A stretch of DNA of 64,000 nt, taken from the NCBI RefSeq assembly GCF_000292345.1, contig NZ_ALOU01000010.1, forward strand, positions 149,798-213,797, read 5' to 3'. This stretch comes from Cupriavidus sp. BIS7 (GTDB lineage Bacteria; Pseudomonadota; Gammaproteobacteria; Burkholderiales; Burkholderiaceae). Of this stretch, positions 60,061 through 64,000 are shown one piece after another. Within the stretch, counting starts at the first letter, position 1; each line of letters starts with the position of its first letter. The translations under genes were made by a program, and so were the position numbers. The notes beneath the pieces are model-generated. The model did no database searches. It saw only the letters and a list, made by a program, of their open reading frames with translations, and was not told the DNA's origin.

Positions 60061-60793
60061 GCCTGGCGGTTATCAGTTTGCACGGTTCTCGACCAGGACC
60101 CTTCGTCGGATGGCACTCCTTCCGTTACCACTCGCCCGTTCCTGTCACCCCACTTAAGCGCGGCAGTCGAACGCGGTGGATCGCACAGGCTGTTCTATGT
60201 CATTAGCGTATCCAGCGTCACCTGGGCCGGAGCTATTGCTCCGACATCGCCCGACGACTTTGTCTGGTAGCGGAACTCGGCGACCGCGCGAGTCGCTGTC
60301 AATCGGCGATCCAGTCGCTTCCGTGACCCGTCAATTCCTTGCTGGACAAGGCTTTGCGGGTTGCGAAGAAATGTGTCACCGAACAATTGAGGTCAAGCAG
60401 CGCCCCGCGAACTCGGGCCGTGAGGCCGCAGCGATTTGCCGTGCCCGTTTCGCCTCATCGCCATGCAGATAAATTGAGATAGTCGAGACCAAGGCGAGCC
60501 GCAGGTTATTGCACTGGCATATATCCGTACATGGACTCCCGCCTATGAGCAAGATGGGGTTGCATTTTGAGGTGGTCGACTGCGTCCGTACATTCGGCTT
60601 CCGATGTGTCCACTATCGACACGAGCCATCATGGAAATTTGCGCGCTTGCTTCCTTATCGGCCTCTTGGCTTCGGAATGCAGCCGTCGGATATATCAGGA
60701 TCTGCAAGCGCCGGTCCGACCGGTTCGCCATGCTTGCCACTTCTTGCGCAATCGCTAAGGAAGTGAAACGTTGTTAACAAGCCATTGTGGAGC
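60061..60793. other. Intergenic region, no supported gene
   Basis: Only short frames without recognisable signatures are present. Part of the left margin of the IS110-family element probably lies at the right end of this stretch. Confidence 0.4.
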
Positions 60794-61807
60794 CTATGCC
60801 ACCTGGAATACTTCGTTGCGCGTCAAGATTGCCCACGCGATGCGCGCCGTCTTGTTCGCGAGGGCGATCGCTGCGATGCTCGCTTGACGACGTTGCATCA
60901 AGGTCTTGATCCATCGGCTGTGTCGATCGTCACGACGATTGACGACATGCATCACGGCACGGGCGCCCTGAACGAGCAGGGTTCGTAGATAGGTATCACC
61001 TCGTTTCGTGATGCCGCTTAGCTTTGTCTTGCCGCCGCTGGATCGTTGCCGCGGCGTCAGCCCTAGCCATGCCGCGAACTGCCGACCGTTCCTGAATTGC
61101 AATGGGTCTCCCACGCTGCTAACGAGCGCGGTCGCGATGACAGGGCCGATGCCTGGGACAGTCGCCAGCCTTTGACAGACCTCACTACGCTTGAACAATT
61201 CGGCAATCTCGTTGCCGAGCTCATCGATCCACTTCTGCAGAGCATCCACTTGTTCAAGGTACATCGCACCGAGTCTCCTGAGCACCGGCGTGACCCTGAC
61301 ATTCGAGTTGCCAAGAAGCTCAACGATGCCCTTTCGCAGTTGGTAGAGACCAACCGGAAAGACAAAGCCTTCCTCGGCAAACATGCTTCGAATCTGATTC
61401 GATTTCGCAGTACGGTCGTGGACAAGGCGCTCGCGCATTCGGTGCACTGACTGCAGCGACTGCTGCTCTGCGCTCTTGATTGAAACGAAGTGAATGTCCT
61501 TCCTCGCCACTGCGGCGCAGATTGCCGCGACATCATTTGCATCATTCTTGCCGCCGACCAGAAATGGCTTCACATACTGCGTTGGTAGCAGACGAACGGT
61601 ATGCCCCAACGAAGTCAACTCACGTGCCCAGTAATGCGAGCCGTGACAGGCCTCAATCCCGATTAGGCAGGGTTCTAGCCTGGCGAAGTAGGTCAAGACC
61701 TCATTCCGGCGAAGTTTCCGCTGCACAACTACATTCCCATGGCGATCAATGCCGTGGATCTGGAAGACGTTCTTCGCGATATCCAAGCCAATGGTCAGAG
61801 CGGGCAT
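60794..61807 (-). CDS. IS110-family transposase
   Basis: The 337-residue protein has the IS110 DEDD N-terminal domain (LTIGLDIAKNVFQIHGID, then LIGIEACHGSHYWAREL and KNDANDVAAICAAV). The C-terminal transposase_20 domain is also present (LATVPGIGPVIATALVSSVG, RQFAAWLGLTPRQRSSGGKTK in part). The frame is intact. IS110 elements insert at preferred sites without long inverted repeats, so borders are not fixed here. The right border probably lies near 61920, where a chemoreceptor-like fragment begins. Confidence 0.93.
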   Translation of the reverse strand: MPALTIGLDIAKNVFQIHGIDRHGNVVVQRKLRRNEVLTYFARLEPCLIGIEACHGSHYWARELTSLGHTVRLLPTQYVKPFLVGGKNDANDVAAICAAVARKDIHFVSIKSAEQQSLQSVHRMRERLVHDRTAKSNQIRSMFAEEGFVFPVGLYQLRKGIVELLGNSNVRVTPVLRRLGAMYLEQVDALQKWIDELGNEIAELFKRSEVCQRLATVPGIGPVIATALVSSVGDPLQFRNGRQFAAWLGLTPRQRSSGGKTKLSGITKRGDTYLRTLLVQGARAVMHVVNRRDDRHSRWIKTLMQRRQASIAAIALANKTARIAWAILTRNEVFQVA

Positions 61808-61920
61808 TGTTGTTCTCCCAAGAGTTGACGCTGTCAGTGTGGGCCCCGGAGGGGGCGGGAGTCCATACCATCAGCCCTGCGCCCGCCCTTTCGCACCACT
61901 AGCGTAGCGTCAGCGCCCTC

Positions 61921-61947
61921 AATAGTGGTCACCGTTCTTCCGACGGT
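61921..61947 (-). pseudogene. Fragment of an Aer-like PAS domain at IS110 edge
   Basis: The minus strand encodes NRRKNGDHY, identical to the PAS segment of the chemoreceptor at 47978. The match on the DNA level extends over about 25 bases. It may be a scrap of a second chemoreceptor gene cut by the element. Confidence 0.45.
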
Positions 61948-63021
61948 TCAACTCTCATAGAGCGCACTCGCCAGATATCGGCGACGCAATTCGCGCAGCG
62001 CCGTCGCAAGGATCGCACTGACTGGCAACGCAAGCAGCACGCCGCAAAACCCGAACAGCTGGCCGAATGCAAGCAAGGCGAAGATTACCGCGAGCGGGTG
62101 CAGGCCGATGCGTTCGCCGACGAAACGCGGCGTCAGGAAGAAGCTCTCGAGGATCTGGCCGGTGCCGTAGATGATCGCCACTGCCGCGAAGCCGTACGAG
62201 GTACCGAACTGCAGCAGCGCGGCGAGCAGCGCGAGGACCAGCCCGGTCGCGAAGCCGACGTAGGGAATCAACACCGCCAAGCCGGTCAGGATGCCGAGCG
62301 GCAGCGCAATCTGGAAGCCCGCGATCGACAGCGCAATGGGATAGAACGCGGCAAGCACCGCCATGACGAGCAACTGGCCGCGCAGGTATTGCGACAGCAT
62401 ACGGTCCATCTCCGTAACGAACTCGCGCGTCTTGCCAAGCCAGCGCCGGGGTACTAGGCTCTCCATGCGGCGGAACATCTGGTGCCGGTCATAGAGCAGA
62501 TAGAACAGCACCAGCGGCACCAGCACGACGTTGCCGATCACGGTTGTCATCATGTCGCCGCTGGTGCGCACGTACTGCCATGCGGTGAGGGTCAGCGTCC
62601 TCTCGCTGCCTTCGAGGTTCGCCACTAAGTCGCGCACATTGCCAAAATGGAGCGATTGGTTGAGGCCGAGCAACGCCAGCTTCGGTTGCAGCCAGGCGTC
62701 CAGCCCGGCGATAAAGACGGGAATCCGGCTGGTAAGCTGCGGGCCTTCCGCTTGCACCACCGCAACCGCCAATAGCACCAGCAGCGCGGCCAACATCGCA
62801 AAGACGAGAATCATCAAGAGCGCCGCGAGGCCGCGCGGCGTGCGATGGCGCACCAGCCACTCGACGCCCGGCTGCAACATGTACGCGATGAGCGCTCCGA
62901 GCAGGAAAGGCGTGAGGACGGGCCGCAAGCGCCAAAGCAAGATGCCGAAGCCCAGTGTGACGGCGCCCCAAAACAGGGCCTGACGGCGCAATGGCGTTGG
63001 GAGTCGTACGTTCGTAGACAT
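61948..63021 (-). CDS. AI-2E/PerM-family membrane transporter
   Basis: A 357-residue protein read from ATG 63021; an in-frame start at 63069 is possible. It has about eight transmembrane segments (LFWGAVTLGFGILLW, FLLGALIAYML and others), the family's hallmark VLIPYVGFATGLVLALLAAL (in part), and a final cluster of helices with FGFCGVLLALPVSAILATAL. AI-2E members export small molecules or act as Na+/H+ antiporters. The natural substrate cannot be predicted. Confidence 0.9.
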   Translation of the reverse strand: MSTNVRLPTPLRRQALFWGAVTLGFGILLWRLRPVLTPFLLGALIAYMLQPGVEWLVRHRTPRGLAALLMILVFAMLAALLVLLAVAVVQAEGPQLTSRIPVFIAGLDAWLQPKLALLGLNQSLHFGNVRDLVANLEGSERTLTLTAWQYVRTSGDMMTTVIGNVVLVPLVLFYLLYDRHQMFRRMESLVPRRWLGKTREFVTEMDRMLSQYLRGQLLVMAVLAAFYPIALSIAGFQIALPLGILTGLAVLIPYVGFATGLVLALLAALLQFGTSYGFAAVAIIYGTGQILESFFLTPRFVGERIGLHPLAVIFALLAFGQLFGFCGVLLALPVSAILATALRELRRRYLASALYES

Positions 63022-63082
63022 ATCGGGGTTCCGGTCGAGCCCTGGCGGTGGGCGCCAAAGCACGTTCATTTTGGTCACACTG

Positions 63083-63817
63083 TCAACTGCGCACAGGTAC
63101 GATGCTGAACCGCGAGACGCCCTCGGTTGCAGCCATCTCCGCCGCCAGTGCTGCCGGTGATAGCGCGCGCGCCTTGTCCGGCGCAACCAAGCTGACTCGC
63201 CAAACGGCCTGGTGGTCGGCGTACGTGATGGTCAGGCTGTCGTGCAGCACGCGATAGCCGCGAGACCTTGCCCTGTCGATCAGCAAGTCGAAGTCAGGCG
63301 CTTCACCGGGTTGGAACGTCAGCGATACATCAAGCGTCATGCGCCCCGGAAGCTTGGACTCCAGTCGGTGCAACAGCGACATCGAGCACACACACAACAC
63401 GGCAAGTAGCATGGCAGCAGCATAGAAACCAACGCCGAGCAACACGCCTATGGCCGAAGCGGCCCAGATGGACGCTGCAGTCGTGAGACCGCGGATGCTC
63501 ATGCCGTCCTTCATGATGACCCCGGCGCCAAGGAACCCGACGCCGGTGACCACGCCCTGGATGGTATGGGTCGGGTCTACCTGGACGCTCGCTGTGGCGC
63601 CGCCGTACCAGAGCGACGCGTGACCAACGAACACCGTCAGCGCCGTTGACGCCATGCACACGAGGCCATAGGTGCGCATGCCAGCGGCACGACCGTTGTA
63701 TGAGCGTTCATAACCGACCAGCATGCCGAGCAGCAACGCGCCGATCAGGTTCAACCCGATGAACGCGTTGGCGGCAAGAAAGGGGCCGCTCCAATAGTGC
63801 TGCAGCTCTCCGAGCAT
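63083..63817 (-). CDS. MgtC/SapB-family membrane protein
   Basis: A 244-residue protein with the MgtC N-terminal membrane domain (NLIGALLLGMLVGYERSYNG, GMRTYGLVCMASTAL, VVTGVGFLGAGVIMKDG, GLTTAASIWAASAIGV) and a C-terminal ACT-like cytoplasmic domain of about 80 residues. MgtC proteins act in magnesium limitation, acid stress and intracellular survival, partly by affecting ATP synthase. It starts shortly upstream of the AI-2E gene on the same strand. Confidence 0.92.
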   Translation of the reverse strand: MLGELQHYWSGPFLAANAFIGLNLIGALLLGMLVGYERSYNGRAAGMRTYGLVCMASTALTVFVGHASLWYGGATASVQVDPTHTIQGVVTGVGFLGAGVIMKDGMSIRGLTTAASIWAASAIGVLLGVGFYAAAMLLAVLCVCSMSLLHRLESKLPGRMTLDVSLTFQPGEAPDFDLLIDRARSRGYRVLHDSLTITYADHQAVWRVSLVAPDKARALSPAALAAEMAATEGVSRFSIVPVRS

Positions 63818-63829
63818 AGGATTTTGTGA

Positions 63830-64000
63830 TCAGGCTGCGAGCCAGGCATTCAGGGAACGCAGCGTTTCCTCACTCAGTTCTCCCGCGGCGGCGGCGAGCC
63901 GCAGACGGCCAAGAAGGTAATCCAGGCGTGCCTGAACCAGGTCGAGCTCAGCGGCGAATACGCGCTGCTGCGCGTCGAGTACGTCGGGTTCTGTACGGGT
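63830..64000 (-). CDS. TolC-family outer-membrane efflux protein, C-terminus only in window
   Basis: The frame runs from the window edge to the stop at 63830. It reads EPDVLDAQQRVFAAELDLVQ, then ARLDYLLGRLRLAAAAGELS, the typical last helix of TolC-family proteins. It lies 12 bases upstream in sequence from the MgtC-like start and in the same direction. The main part of the gene is outside the window. Confidence 0.75.
   Translation of the reverse strand, partial: TRTEPDVLDAQQRVFAAELDLVQARLDYLLGRLRLAAAAGELSEETLRSLNAWLAA

Overview
The window looks like an accessory, stress-related region of a GC-rich betaproteobacterium of the Burkholderiales, most like Cupriavidus or Ralstonia. That reading rests on codon use, the insertion-sequence types, the acetate/PHA-like module and the style of the intergenic repeats. 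The species cannot be fixed from the sequence alone.

Layout. (1) 1-7171, minus strand: a tightly overlapping biosynthetic-type operon. In transcription order it holds an HTH regulator, a ketoacyl-ACP-synthase-III-like enzyme, an OleD-like reductase, a metallo-beta-lactamase-fold hydrolase, an adenylate-forming ligase, an ATP-grasp ligase and a GNAT-like protein cut by the window edge. (2) 7172-15648: small secreted proteins, two frameshifted genes, a complete IS21-family element with a 7-bp target duplication, and an alpha/beta hydrolase. (3) 15649-19519, minus strand: an AT-richer operon of three small proteins, a HlyD-like adaptor without a membrane anchor, and a protein ending in a polymorphic-toxin-like domain. 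(4) 20028-22476: a LysR regulator divergent from a quinone-reductase-like gene and an NmrA-like gene.

(5) 23033-46121 is the main discovery: a 23,089-bp Tn3-family transposon with 67-bp imperfect terminal inverted repeats that start GGGG. It is flanked by a perfect 5-bp duplication (ATGAA) and sits inside a host gene whose two halves can be rejoined across it. It carries a KfrA-like coiled-coil protein and a tyrosine recombinase at the left end and tnpA at the right end. The cargo between them is a protein-folding and oxidative-stress set: katG, grpE, BON proteins, dnaK, groEL, groES and three hsp20 genes. Sigma-32-type promoters with identical 15-nt spacing, and a Shine-Dalgarno-masking hairpin before the first hsp20, suggest the cargo is still heat-regulated.

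(6) 46122-52930: small membrane proteins, an Aer-like chemoreceptor, dispersed intergenic repeats and a frameshifted pqiA. (7) 53155-58756, plus strand: a DUF3141 PHA-synthase-like protein, phosphotransacetylase, acetate kinase, FabI-type enoyl-ACP reductase and a small RNA-recognition-like protein, resembling the low-oxygen/persistence modules of Burkholderia. (8) 58757-64000: transposase debris, an IS110-family transposase, an AI-2E-family permease, an MgtC-family protein and the C-terminal tail of a TolC-like protein.

Taken together, a mobile chaperone and catalase package has landed near an acetate-based energy and persistence module. This would add extra copies of core proteostasis genes on top of the chromosomal set expected elsewhere in the genome.
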